Source of the DNA: Verrucomicrobiia bacterium
GTDB taxonomy: Bacteria; Verrucomicrobiota; Verrucomicrobiia; Opitutales; Cerasicoccaceae
Direction of reading: 5' to 3'
DNA length: 64,000 nucleotides
NCBI GenBank assembly: GCA_030432235.1
Contig: JAUIHT010000004.1
Coordinates: forward strand, 248,001-312,000
Shown: piece after piece, positions 1 through 10,100 of the stretch
Layout: every line of letters starts with the position of its first letter
Position numbering within the stretch: position 1 is the stretch's first letter
Notes under the pieces: model-generated
The model's input: the letters and a program-made list of their open reading frames with translations, nothing else
The model's database searches: none
What the model was told of the DNA's origin: nothing
Made by a program: the position numbers and the translations under genes

Positions 1-1
1 C

Positions 2-709
2 TGCTCAACCATTGAGCTACCTGGCACACGCCTCGACATACAGTCAGAATACTATCATGAACTCCCATTCGATTCTCAAAAGCTGAATACGTTAAGGCAC
101 TTCCCTGGCCTGCGGCCAGAGGCCGAATTCCCCATCTTACTCATTCGTAAAATCTATACCTACAATTGCCTTAGCGCATGTATCGCGTACCTGGGAGCGT
201 ACAAGAACTATCAGTGGTATGCCGACGCAGCCAACGATCCCGAAATCAGTGAAATACTCGACCAAATCGCAGAGCCGCTGAACAAAGCGATTTCGAAAAC
301 CTATAACGTCGATATTGATAAGCAACGGCTCTTCTCCCAAGCAGCCTTGAAAAAATTCAGGGATTACAACATTCGGGATAGCATCGCCCGTAATGCTCGC
401 AATGCCATAGGAAAGCTCTCTCCCAATGACCGGTTGGCCGGTCCCGCAAGATTGATCAGTGAGCAAGGGGACTCCGTCACTTCCTTAGCCTTGGTAATCG
501 CTTCGGTATTGCTGTATGCAGAGGAACACGAACCCTCAGCCAAGGCACTCTTGAATGACCCTGTGACGGAGCATACCATTGAGACTCTCACGGGCCACAA
601 GCATGATAGCGAACTAGCCCGAGCCAGCGCTTCGTTCTATCATCGGCTTAAGAAAAGCCACCACCAGTCATTAAGCGATGTTCTCGCATTATCGAAATGC
701 AGCCAATAA
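2..709 (+). CDS. Mannitol dehydrogenase family protein, C-terminal part (cut by window edge)
   Basis: The frame is open from the window edge to the stop at 707-709 (about 235 residues) and has no plausible ATG, so the 5' end lies outside. The text resembles the C-terminal helical domain of polyol dehydrogenases of the MtlD type: R-K-I-Y-x-Y-N-x-x-x-A-x-I-A-Y-L-G at about residues 49-65, then a stretch with K-F-R-D-Y-N-I-R-D followed by K-L-S-P-N-D-R-L, comparable to the N-P-Y-L-x-D and R-K-L-S-x-x-D-R-L segments of mannitol-1-phosphate 5-dehydrogenase. The NAD-binding half is not visible. It probably oxidises a sugar alcohol or reduces a keto-sugar; the exact substrate is open (mannitol-1-phosphate, fructuronate and tagaturonate reductases share the fold). 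It is followed 49 bp later by a GH36 gene, probably in one transcript. Confidence 0.72.
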   Translation, partial: CSTIELPGTRLDIQSEYYHELPFDSQKLNTLRHFPGLRPEAEFPILLIRKIYTYNCLSACIAYLGAYKNYQWYADAANDPEISEILDQIAEPLNKAISKTYNVDIDKQRLFSQAALKKFRDYNIRDSIARNARNAIGKLSPNDRLAGPARLISEQGDSVTSLALVIASVLLYAEEHEPSAKALLNDPVTEHTIETLTGHKHDSELARASASFYHRLKKSHHQSLSDVLALSKCSQ

Positions 710-758
710 CCCGCTCTCTTTTTCATAATAAACAATCTGAATATTAAACGAATCAGTC

Positions 759-3005
759 ATGGCATCAAATGAACATACCCCTCAATCAAGCGAGGCTAGT
801 ACTTCTTCTAACAGCGCATTAAGCCCCGAACCACTATCAACCCAAAACCCTATCGTAGAATATCGCTGTGGGGATTTCACGGTTACCTACATTCTGGATC
901 CCGAGACCTCCGCGGTGGGGTTAAGGCTGCTGCCTACTTCGAAGGCAGGAAGCGTCGTGAAAGCCCGTAAGCATTTGTTGACACCCGAAATACTGGCACA
1001 GCCCGATCACCTTCAGCCTTTTCTGGCATCTCATGGTGAAACCTCTCTGATACAAATAAAACTCATGGAGGACAACACCTGCGGTGGCTTCTCTGCCGGA
1101 CGTACAATGCGTTTTAATGAAACGGTAAATGCGCTTCGCCTAGACTGCCAGGAGGTTCACATGCTACCAAAAGGCGGCTTTCGGATACAAACCAAGCTCC
1201 GCGGCTCTCGCAACTTTGTTTGTATGCATGTCCTCAGCTACCAATCAGGGGATGACGCCGTTACCGTATACACTGAGTTTACCAATACCGGGGAAGATAT
1301 TTTATCCCTGGAAATGCTCTCAAGCTTCGCCTTGGGGCACCTCTCTCCTTTCGACGGTGAAGAATCAAAAGAACGCCTCAATGTTCACCGCTTCCGCAGC
1401 AACTGGTCCGCCGAAGGCCGTCATGACGCAGTTCTGCTGGAAGACATGCACTTGGAGCGCTCCTGGAGTTGCGCTAGCGTGGTCAACGAGCGCTTCGGAC
1501 AAGTCGGCTCAATGCCCGTGAGGGGATTTTTTCCCTTTGTAGCCATTGAAGACACATCCGAAGGGGTCTTTTGGGGAGCTCAACTAGCCTGTGCATCTTC
1601 CTGGCAGATGGAAGTTTACCGGAAGGATGACAAGGTAAGCCTCTCTGGAGGTTTAGCCGACCGTGAGTTTGGGCATTGGATAAAGCGGGTTGTGCCCGGC
1701 GAAACCTTTGTTACGCCACATGCATGGCTATCTACTGCTGCCTCCGGCCTGGATTCTTTCTGTCAGAGACTCACGCGGATGCAGTCGCACGCACTTGATA
1801 ACCTACCCTCTATCGAGGAAAATCTGCCCATCTTATTTAACGAATACTGCTCCACCTGGAATAAGCCAAATCCAGAGCATATCCGTAAGACTGTAGAGTG
1901 TTTGAAGGGCCTGCCTATTCGTGTTTTTGTTATAGACGATGGTTGGACCGCTCGCCCTGATAACGCCTTCCAGTTTAATGGAGACTGGGAAATCGCCACA
2001 TATGCCTTTCCGGAAGGCCTCAAACCGGTTTCACAATTCCTTAAAGATAACGGAATGGTAGCCGGACTTTGGTTTGAGTTTGAAATTTGCACCGAGGGCA
2101 CTGAAGCCTTCAAAATCAACGATCATAAATTAAGGCGTGATGGCCGCATTTTACAGGTAGGCACGCGACACTTCTGGGATTTCAATGATCCTTGGACATT
2201 TGAGTATCTGACGAACAAAGTGATTAACCGCCTCAGGGATGACGGCTTTGGGTACATCAAAATCGATTATAATGATAATATCGGATTGGGTTGTGATCAC
2301 CCCGATTCTCTTGGAGAGGGACTTCGCCATCACATTCAGGGAGTTCAGCGTTTTTTTGCAAAATTACGCGAGGAAATCCCGGGCCTGATTATCGAAAACT
2401 GCGCTTCAGGCGGGCATCGTCTAGAGCCATCAATGATGGGGCTAGCTTCAATGGCATCTTTCAGTGACGCCCATGAAACTCCGGACATTCCCATTATAGC
2501 GGCAAACCTCCACCGCCTTATTTTGCCGCGGCAATCTCAAATTTGGGCAGTCCTGAGAAAGCAGGATTCAGATAGGCGCCTCCTCTATTCCCTGGCCGCC
2601 TGCTTTCTGGGGAGAGCATGTCTCTCTGGCGACATGATATCCATGAGCTCGCAACAGATGCATCTGATAGGCGATATACTAAACCTTTATGAAGAAATCT
2701 CCTATATCATTAAAGACGGGGAAACATATATATATAGGGATATAAATAAGTCATACCGATCACCAGAAGGCTGGCAAGTGATTCTCCGCGAGTCCAGGCA
2801 AAATCCGGGACACTGGCTTGTTGTCGCCCATACTTTTGCTAAATCCGCAGGAGCAGAGTTTAGCATCTCCCTATCAGGCACATCTTGGCAGCTTGTTAAA
2901 AGCAATAGCACCGGCATTAAAGCCCAGCCTCAGGAATCAAATCTTCATTTCATTTGCTCCGAAGAGTTCTCCGCCTACATAGGTTATTATCAATCCAAAG
3001 CCTAG
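759..3005 (+). CDS. GH36-type alpha-galactosidase
   Basis: This 748-residue protein has the length and order of GH36/GH27-clan alpha-galactosidases: an N-terminal beta-sandwich (to about residue 340), a TIM barrel with N-E-Y-C-S-T-W-N near 361, V-I-D-D-G-W near 390 and W-F-E-F-E near 435, and a C-terminal beta domain. The likely nucleophile is the Asp of K-I-D-Y-N (about 503). The likely acid/base is an Asp in the S-D-A-H-E-T-P-D segment near 567-574. There is no signal peptide, so it should act in the cytoplasm on imported alpha-galactosides; other alpha-glycosides are possible within the clan. It sits between a polyol-dehydrogenase-like gene and a LacI regulator on the same strand. No Shine-Dalgarno sequence is visible before the ATG. 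Confidence 0.88.
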   Translation: MASNEHTPQSSEASTSSNSALSPEPLSTQNPIVEYRCGDFTVTYILDPETSAVGLRLLPTSKAGSVVKARKHLLTPEILAQPDHLQPFLASHGETSLIQIKLMEDNTCGGFSAGRTMRFNETVNALRLDCQEVHMLPKGGFRIQTKLRGSRNFVCMHVLSYQSGDDAVTVYTEFTNTGEDILSLEMLSSFALGHLSPFDGEESKERLNVHRFRSNWSAEGRHDAVLLEDMHLERSWSCASVVNERFGQVGSMPVRGFFPFVAIEDTSEGVFWGAQLACASSWQMEVYRKDDKVSLSGGLADREFGHWIKRVVPGETFVTPHAWLSTAASGLDSFCQRLTRMQSHALDNLPSIEENLPILFNEYCSTWNKPNPEHIRKTVECLKGLPIRVFVIDDGWTARPDNAFQFNGDWEIATYAFPEGLKPVSQFLKDNGMVAGLWFEFEICTEGTEAFKINDHKLRRDGRILQVGTRHFWDFNDPWTFEYLTNKVINRLRDDGFGYIKIDYNDNIGLGCDHPDSLGEGLRHHIQGVQRFFAKLREEIPGLIIENCASGGHRLEPSMMGLASMASFSDAHETPDIPIIAANLHRLILPRQSQIWAVLRKQDSDRRLLYSLAACFLGRACLSGDMISMSSQQMHLIGDILNLYEEISYIIKDGETYIYRDINKSYRSPEGWQVILRESRQNPGHWLVVAHTFAKSAGAEFSISLSGTSWQLVKSNSTGIKAQPQESNLHFICSEEFSAYIGYYQSKA

Positions 3006-3060
3006 TATTTGGGGATAGCTAACTTGTGGAATGTGTTTTGATTTGACGCATATACAAGCG

Positions 3061-3074
3061 TGCAGCAAGCTGCC
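3061..3074. promoter_or_regulatory. Putative LacI-type operator, TGCNGCNNGCNGCA family, site A
   Basis: TGCAGCAAGCTGCC is a near-perfect inverted repeat (GCAGC-AA-GCTGC) ending 4 bp before the GTG chosen as start of the LacI-family gene. The same 9-mer GCAAGCTGC sits in a larger palindrome at 6977-6998, in front of the next secreted beta-helix gene. I infer autoregulation plus control of the neighbouring target. Binding is not shown. Confidence 0.4.
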
Positions 3075-3078
3075 TAAA

Positions 3079-4161
3079 GTGTCGAAAATTCCTACCATTC
3101 GGAAAATCGCCGAGGCCTGTGGCTACCATAATACAACCGTATCCCGTGCCCTTAGCAACAAGCCCAATATCCCAGAGAAGACACGTAAGCGTATTCTGGA
3201 GGTGGCCAACGAATTAGGCTGGCGGCCGAATCCGATGGCCTCCGCCTATCTGGCTCATCGGTATGCGACTCGCGAGCCATCCTTTCGCGCAACCATTGCC
3301 TGGATCAATCCCTACAGGGTTGAGTCAGACGCTAGCCTATTCCATTTATTCGGCTATGAAGGAGCCAAGGAGCGAGCCTCCACCTTAGGTTACTCTTTGG
3401 AAAAGATATGGTTGGGCGATGCTGGCTTCAACGGCAAGCGACTGACACAGATGCTGAAGGCCCGGGGGATTCCCGGCATGATATTTGAAAACCGGGGCGA
3501 AGCCGTATCAACATTGAAGAACTTTGACTGGGACTCGTTTTCTATAGCGACCTGGTCAGTTAGATTTTCAGAGCCACCCCTACACCATGCATCTTACCAT
3601 CATGCCCAGGGCATCAGCACAATACTTCACAAGCTGCTTGAGATAGGCTATACGCGCATTGCCATGATGCTATCGGAGGAAACCAATAAATGGGCGGAGA
3701 ACTCTTTTTATCAGACTTTCTTCTACATGGAAAAACACAGCCCTCCAAAGGTCTGGATGCGCTCCTACAAGTTTAATGCCGCGCTCTCAGACGGGTCCGA
3801 AAGAAAGCGAATCAAGGCTTGGATACTACGCAACAAACCAGAGGTTATTTTGGGGCAGGTAAACGTATGGGAAGCCCTTCAAGAAATGGGGTGGCGCATT
3901 CCAGAAGACGTGGCCTTTGTCTCACCGTATTGCTCCGAAGCCTGGCCAGACATCGGCGGTGTAAACCAGCAACCAGAGGTCATCGCGTCGAATGCTGTCG
4001 ACCTCGTAGCCACACAATTACTTCACAATGAGCGAGGCATTCCGAAGATACCGAAATTGCTCCTCAACGAGGGAGAGTGGTTCGATGCCAAGAGCGTGCC
4101 ACACCTGATTCAGAGGGAAAAGCAGCCTGCGCACTCGAAAAAGAGAAAGCTTGCGCATTAA
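3079..4161 (+). CDS. LacI/GalR-family transcriptional regulator
   Basis: The N-terminus carries a LacI-type helix-turn-helix (I-R-K-I-A-E-A-C-G-Y then T-V-S-R-A-L-S-N, followed by the hinge R-I-L-E-V-A-N-E-L-G-W-R-P-N-P). A periplasmic-binding-protein-like sensor domain covers the rest. An in-frame ATG at 3031 would add 16 residues ahead of the HTH that do not look like LacI. GTG 3079 puts the HTH at the normal distance from the N-terminus and leaves a palindromic operator-like site directly upstream, so I prefer it (360 residues). The likely inducer is a sugar released from the locus substrate. Probable targets are the GH36 transcript and the secreted beta-helix gene downstream. It converges with the minus-strand gene ending at 4282. 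Confidence 0.88.
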   Translation: MSKIPTIRKIAEACGYHNTTVSRALSNKPNIPEKTRKRILEVANELGWRPNPMASAYLAHRYATREPSFRATIAWINPYRVESDASLFHLFGYEGAKERASTLGYSLEKIWLGDAGFNGKRLTQMLKARGIPGMIFENRGEAVSTLKNFDWDSFSIATWSVRFSEPPLHHASYHHAQGISTILHKLLEIGYTRIAMMLSEETNKWAENSFYQTFFYMEKHSPPKVWMRSYKFNAALSDGSERKRIKAWILRNKPEVILGQVNVWEALQEMGWRIPEDVAFVSPYCSEAWPDIGGVNQQPEVIASNAVDLVATQLLHNERGIPKIPKLLLNEGEWFDAKSVPHLIQREKQPAHSKKRKLAH

Positions 4162-4281
4162 AAACCGAAGGGCTCGAATGCACAACTTTCGAGGTTATTA
4201 GCGGCAACGCCTTGAAGCTACCAATCCCACAACACACGAGGCCGAAAGCATACTGCGTGCTGCGAGAGCATTCAGTATCTC

Positions 4282-6888
4282 TTAATTGCCGGCTCCGGTA
4301 ATCCATATCGGACGATTGGTGGATGTGGTATTGTTCCACTGCGTTACCTGAGGATAACTAATTTCCATGTAGCGTGAAAGGACGCAATTCCCAGGATTGT
4401 CATAGTTATTGTTGCTAATGCTAACGCTCGACCAAGTTGAGCCTTGGGATATGATAATAACGTCAACATAGTTTTCGTTAACCTCGGGAATATTATTAAT
4501 ATTCGTGAACTGGTTGTCATCGATGACGAAGGAGCCCGTGGCATTAGGGGCGTAGCTGAAGATGCCATAGTGACCCGTTTCCTCTATCGTGTTGGACGCG
4601 ATAGTGATGTTCTCAATATCATTTTGGCAATCGATACCGGAGTCGACCGTGCTCCATATGTAGTTATTCTGGACGGTAACATTATGGGCATTGTCCAGAA
4701 TGCGCATTCCATAGCTCTTGCTGTTGAGAATGACGTTCCCATCGACGAGAACATTATCTACCGAGTAACCCGGGCGACCCTGCACGGTAATGCCGCCATG
4801 AGAACTTTCGTTGGCCGTATCGGTGATATAGTTGTCCAGCACGGACACATTCGAGACAGGATAGATATCATAGGATACTTCCGAAACGACGTGAACGCCG
4901 GAGCCATCACTCTTTTCAATATAGTTGCCCTCGATGACCATGTCCTTACTGCCCACGCAGGAAATGCCTCGTCCGTGGGTTTGTCGACGCACATCGTTCC
5001 CAATCACCCAGATGTTGTTACACTGGGAGGGTTGATTCGCATATGATACTACGGCGATCATATCATCTCCTGTGTCACGCACGTGGTTGTTCCAAATGTC
5101 GATGTGGTGGGCGCCTCTTGTCAGGTGGATACCGTCCGAAAATGTATTCCAGACCCAATTATCATAGATGTCGCCGTAAGCTGAGGTGATGTCAGAGGCG
5201 ATAATCGCGTTGCAAGCAGCTCCCTCGAAGTAACATCCACTGACCTCGAAATTGGTCGCGCCGATCAAATGGAGAGAGGTCTGCGCCGGATTGAACTCGC
5301 GCTGAGTGGCGCCAAGCACGACAAAGCGGCATTTGCGCACATAGGTATTATCTCCGTTCAGTCTGACAGCGGCGTTCATCGGGTCGGATGCGGCCAAAAC
5401 GCTGATGTAGCCGTGGCCAAACAAGCTTGCCCCATTGAGCGGCAAAACGGAGGAGTGCCTGAAGACGCCAGGCGGAACATACAGTGGCTTGTTTTGGCTG
5501 ACAGCGGCGGCAATAGCGCTGGTGAGCGCCGCCTGATTATCCGTTACCCCATCCCCGACAGCACCATGGGAGGTAATGTTTATCGCGGCATTTATCTCCG
5601 CCGCAGTTGGCGGAGTATCGCAAAGAAGGGTAACATCGTCGAAATAGGAGGTCGTATTTCCGCGCAGGTAAACCCGGCTGAAGTTGCTAAAACTGGTATC
5701 CGTTGCCTGTGCTATTGGCATTCCATTCACCCTGAGGTATAAAGTACTACTGGCCGCATCCCGGCTTAGCTCTATTACTGCCATGGGCGCACTCAACGCG
5801 CCATGACCGCTATCTGTAGGCGTAGTCAACTGGGTTCCCGTGTCACCCCAGCCGGGCTCACCGCTTAGTGAAAATTTCCGAATGCTGACATAACCTTCAC
5901 CATTTGCCTGAGAGCTTGTAGATGAATCCCAGAGGACGCCATAGCCTGTAGTGCCCTCCGCATTGAGCACGCTTGCGCAAAGCGCTCGTTGCCATGTGCT
6001 ATGGCTGGCCTTGAAGCGCAGAGTCCAGTTGCCCGTCACCGTGGTTCCGATTTCTGCCCGTGCAACGCCATTGTTGAGCGCCAGGTAGGGCGCAGAGGTC
6101 AATGAACTATTAGCGCTGGACAGGGCCGGACTAGCGCCACCGACAGACGTCCAGCTCGCGAGCGTTTCCATGGAATCCTCAAACACAGTTTGGAGTCGAA
6201 CATCATCAAAGTAGGAGGTCGTGTTCCCCCGCAGATAAATGCGGCGGAAACTGCTAAAGCTGCTATCGGTTGCCTGAGCAACAAGAACGCCATCCACCCT
6301 CACTGAGAGCTTACTGCTGGCAGCTTCCCATTTCAGTTCGATTTCCGCCATGGGTGAGCTGAGCGCCCAGTGGCCGCTGTCCACGGCGCTGCTCAGGCTC
6401 GTGCCCGCATCGCCCCAGTTAACCTCGCTGCCGAGATCAAATTTCCTGATGCTGATATAGCCTGTGCCGCCGGCTTGGGAACTGAGAGCAGAATCCCAGA
6501 AAACGCCATAGCCTTCAGTGCCACTGGCATTAAACACACCGGCATAGAGGCCACGTTGCCAAGAGGCATGGCCAGCCCTAAAGCGCAGTGTCCAGTCGCC
6601 AGTAAGGGTGGAGGGCAACTGAGCATAGATAACACCATTATTCAGCGCCATATAAGGAATACCTGAAAGAGAGCTATTGGAAGAGCTCAAGGCGGGATTG
6701 GCACCATCTACCGTGGTCCATTCCGACAGGCTGCTCATGTCGCTTTCAAAGACGTGTCCGTGCAGGGCTGTACATGCAAAAAGCAGACAAGATATATATA
6801 GAGTTAGCCTGTAGAAGAAAATCCGTGTGATGTTTTTGCTCTCTTGGGCATATTCAATTTCGGACAGGGGTATATTTGGGGTATTCAT
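4282..6888 (-). CDS. Secreted right-handed beta-helix (pectate-lyase-like) protein with two tandem N-terminal beta-sandwich domains
   Basis: The 868-residue product has a hydrophobic export segment at about residues 24-44. Two near-identical domains of about 188 residues each follow (about 47-235 and 236-423). Each runs from F-E-(S/D)-x-M through a W-Q-R block to S-Y-F-D-D-V and resembles a concanavalin/LamG-like sandwich, possibly carbohydrate-binding. The remainder starts with I-T-S-H-G-A-V-G-D-G-V-T-D-N-Q-A-A, the opening of the pectate-lyase superfamily beta-helix, and then shows repeated beta-helix rungs with N-N-Y and D-N-x-I segments. Substrate and mechanism (lyase or hydrolase) cannot be read. 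The ATG is preceded immediately by CCCC. A palindromic site lies 90-110 bp upstream. It is separate from the following gene by about 230 bp. Confidence 0.82.
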   Translation of the reverse strand: MNTPNIPLSEIEYAQESKNITRIFFYRLTLYISCLLFACTALHGHVFESDMSSLSEWTTVDGANPALSSSNSSLSGIPYMALNNGVIYAQLPSTLTGDWTLRFRAGHASWQRGLYAGVFNASGTEGYGVFWDSALSSQAGGTGYISIRKFDLGSEVNWGDAGTSLSSAVDSGHWALSSPMAEIELKWEAASSKLSVRVDGVLVAQATDSSFSSFRRIYLRGNTTSYFDDVRLQTVFEDSMETLASWTSVGGASPALSSANSSLTSAPYLALNNGVARAEIGTTVTGNWTLRFKASHSTWQRALCASVLNAEGTTGYGVLWDSSTSSQANGEGYVSIRKFSLSGEPGWGDTGTQLTTPTDSGHGALSAPMAVIELSRDAASSTLYLRVNGMPIAQATDTSFSNFSRVYLRGNTTSYFDDVTLLCDTPPTAAEINAAINITSHGAVGDGVTDNQAALTSAIAAAVSQNKPLYVPPGVFRHSSVLPLNGASLFGHGYISVLAASDPMNAAVRLNGDNTYVRKCRFVVLGATQREFNPAQTSLHLIGATNFEVSGCYFEGAACNAIIASDITSAYGDIYDNWVWNTFSDGIHLTRGAHHIDIWNNHVRDTGDDMIAVVSYANQPSQCNNIWVIGNDVRRQTHGRGISCVGSKDMVIEGNYIEKSDGSGVHVVSEVSYDIYPVSNVSVLDNYITDTANESSHGGITVQGRPGYSVDNVLVDGNVILNSKSYGMRILDNAHNVTVQNNYIWSTVDSGIDCQNDIENITIASNTIEETGHYGIFSYAPNATGSFVIDDNQFTNINNIPEVNENYVDVIIISQGSTWSSVSISNNNYDNPGNCVLSRYMEISYPQVTQWNNTTSTNRPIWITGAGN
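5620..6750 (-). repeat. Tandem duplication of a domain-coding segment (two copies of about 565 bp)
   Basis: Within the 868-residue gene two successive segments (about 6750-6186 and 6185-5620) encode the same domain with most residues conserved in order, including the blocks T-x-x-G-(A/G)-A-x-P-A-L-S-S, L-R-F-(R/K)-A, G-Y-G-V-(F/L)-W-D-S and L-R-G-N-T-T-S-Y-F-D-D-V. The two DNA copies remain visibly alignable, so the duplication is internal and fairly recent, or held similar by selection or gene conversion. Confidence 0.8.
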
Positions 6889-6976
6889 GGGGCAGGGGTA
6901 TCATTGAGCTTTATAACGGGGTAGTGAAAGAACTACCAAGAACTTAGCTCGAAAGCTTCAAGGCATCCACCCATGA

Positions 6977-6998
6977 GTCATGCTGCAAGCTGCATGAC
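6977..6998. promoter_or_regulatory. Putative LacI-type operator, TGCNGCNNGCNGCA family, site B
   Basis: Seven-base arms GTCATGC and GCATGAC flank TGCAAGCT. The inner 14 bp TGCTGCAAGCTGCA match site A at 3061-3074 in the pattern TGCNGCNNGCNGCA. It lies 89-110 bp upstream of the 868-residue beta-helix gene on the minus strand. There is no T-run after the hairpin on either strand, so an operator fits better than a terminator. Confidence 0.42.
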
Positions 6999-7116
6999 AC
7001 CCGTAAATACACTCCAGAATAATATGTAAGAAAATCGCCGCCGAGCTGGTCGCACCCCAAGAATCCCTGCCCGAATGGGCGCGGAGAGCTTCGTTGCCAG
7101 CGAGCATGATAAAGAC

Positions 7117-10100
7117 CTACTCTCGTGCAACTATACGAAGGTTATCGCAGTGCATAGTTCCCGTATAGTAATTACCCATGCCGAAGTTAAACGTTTTCAA
7201 ATAACGATTCAGGGCGCAAGTCTTATAGCAAAAATCTATATTGGAAAGACTAGCCCTGCCATTAACATAAACAGTGGAAACTTGCCGTACGGTGTCGGCT
7301 AGAATTCCAATCTTATAATACGTATTCGGCTCAACTATTATGTCAGTAGAATGCCAGGCCCCACTGTCATCTTGCACCTGAATATATCCATTATGGAATG
7401 CAACACGGACCACTTCCTTTCCGATACTGTCACGTAAGTAGACGGCACGTTGATGATAATAGCTTGAAGCAATATCAGTTTTCAGGAATGCCTCAACATA
7501 GACTCGCCCATGTAGTGGCTCAAAAGTATAGGCACCCATGAGGTCACCTGCGGCATCGGCCTTCTCAAGCCTCAATGCTTGCCCATGCAAGCCTCCGGAT
7601 GATTCCACAGTAATGCCATTGGCATTAGTCCAACCAGTCGGCAATTGTGAACCAGCGGGCACCATTTCAAAATCGTGCTCGTATATATGCTTTCCGACAA
7701 GTCGACCGACCCTTACATTGTCTACCGACAAAGTATTGTTGTAGCTACCTTCCGCAGCAGAAATCACAAAGTAGCCTACGTCATTAACCGCATTCCTGAA
7801 TGGCTCATTCTGTAACAGTAGCTGCATAAATCCAGAGCCTTCTTGCATGCCTAAATCTAAGAAATATAAGTCGAAAGATTGGCCTTTCACGTCAAAATCG
7901 ACCCGCAACCGATACCATTCGTTGCTTTGTAAATTCGTCAAAAGCTCTTGGGTAACAGCACCATCGTAGACAACAAGGGAGCCACCACTCATAGCGACAC
8001 TCAAAGCCAATTGATTTCCCGCGGATGAGTATAAGTAGATTAGCTTTTTGTAGTTAAGCAAATTGCTCGAATTAAAATCCAAGATTATTGAGCCATAATC
8101 TTTAATTTTATCAAAGCTCAGCCATGCATACGCGTAGCCTCCGCCTGTTTGGCTCATTTCCATGCAGCGTTGAGGTACTGCGGATCCGGGATAAACCAGG
8201 CTCGACGCACCCGCCACTTGAACCACACCATTACTCGATGTAGAATATCCCCAGTCAAGAGGCGTATCTTCGGGATCCAAATCGAAAATCTGATCCGCCA
8301 AAGGTTCAAAATAATAATCAGTCAATCCCGCCCGCTCTACTACATGAGAGTCACTAGTATTGGCATTTGAATAAATATTATTCTGAGCCCCAAGCTGGAA
8401 ATGCTCATATACATTTAAGCCTCCTGAGTCGTGGTTAATATTCGTATAGTAGTTATTATTGACCACGGCATACTCAGTATTATTATCCAAGTAAATCGGA
8501 ACCATCGGGAATGGATAAGCCGGAGGAGTGTCATATGCGGAAAATGGATTCCGGGTCATATTGGCTATGGTATTCTCGAAAATATAAGAACTCCGCCCCG
8601 GAGGACTCATCATAGTTTTCTGACGTGCTAACGTATATATGGCAGCACCATCATCATGGGTCGTCATCACACCACTGATGTAGTTGTATTGTATCCGGTT
8701 ATTTCCCTGAGGCACATCCTGGTGGCCGCTTATAAAATTCCCCATCTGTATGCCCATATAGCGACTCGATAATATTTCATTATATTCTATATAGCTGTCC
8801 GAAACGAAATTTGACCAAATGCCAACCGCATTTGTGTAAAGCCTACCAACGCCTTTAATATAGTTATTTGCAATGGTAAGCCCATATGATTCTTCACCAG
8901 GAATCACCGTGCCCTGCAGTGAAGCAGTAATATCCGTATCAAGGCATATGCCAGAAGCAGCAATATCAGTGATATTGTTGTACGTAATTTTAGTGTTCCT
9001 AACACAGGTTGAAAAATCTATTGCGGATCCGCCCAGCTGGGTGAACTCATTATTTGTAATTGCGATTCTCCGTGAGTATTTTGCCTGAAAGGCAGCGCTA
9101 ACTTTTTCTCCAACAGAAGGCGCACCACGGATTTGCATGGCCTGTGTTGCGACCAATCCTGCCCCGCTAGGGTCACGACCATCTATTCGCCACGCAGTAT
9201 GCCGAAACACCAATCCACTGAATACCAAATCCTCAACCATGCTATTATCAGATGTGCCCGCCAACTGAATCAGCGTCTTAACTTTGGGCACAACAAATGA
9301 GTACTCTGAAATTTGACTCCCACTCATCTCTCCGGCTCGTATTCGATAGTAGAGCGTGCGATCTCCACTAACAGGCATATCTAAAAACCACTCATCGCTT
9401 GTATCAATGAAACCGAGAGCATTCTCAAAATAATACGGACAGTCATAGAAAAACAATGTACTTTTTGCATAGGAGGTAAAGTAGCTACCTTCCGGATTCC
9501 GAAATGTCAGATAGGTAAGGTCATTTTCCGTTGAAGTAGATGAAATGCGCAACCTGTCATGGTAGTAATGCTGCAATAGAACCAACTCTGCATCTTCGAT
9601 ACTTCCTGAGCCTACCCGATTACTTATATCCTGAAAATCAGTATACTTGATTGCCAGGCTATCGCTTGCGTCGGATATATGGGCATCGGCGCTTGTGAAT
9701 TCCTCATGACCAGGGCCGATATAGGCGCCTCTAGTTACGAAACAGTTCCCTAAGGTTTCTTCATCCACTTTATTCGGATGCCTGGCCCGAATTGCGCGAG
9801 ATAATTTTTCATCACTTATTCCCACGTATAGCTCTACAAAGTTTGGCACGCCGGGGTCCGTTATGGCTGCTGAGTAGCGGTTAAAGAAACCCGTATCAGC
9901 TACCCAATTAAGGCCCGCAAGCTTTACTCCTCCGGATAGAATTGGCTGCTCGCCAGAATAGGCCGTATAATAAATCTTGTAACCATTAGTGCCAGAATCG
10001 CTTGGGGTAAAAATAATCGGCTCATCAATATAATACACACCACCTCTGAGATATACCTTTATATCATCAGTCATATTATCATTCACCAGAGAAACCAACT

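Noticed and set aside
1-26. Minus-strand text resembling a tRNA 5' part (TA-GCTC-AATGGTT-GAGC).
   Set aside because: The same bases are in frame in the mannitol-dehydrogenase-like gene that continues across the edge, and no anticodon or T arm can be seen, so chance similarity is more likely.
4444-5046. 200-residue open frame on the plus strand inside the 868-residue gene.
   Set aside because: It is the opposite-strand shadow of the repetitive beta-helix rungs, with an unusual Ile/Val/Asp-rich composition and no family.
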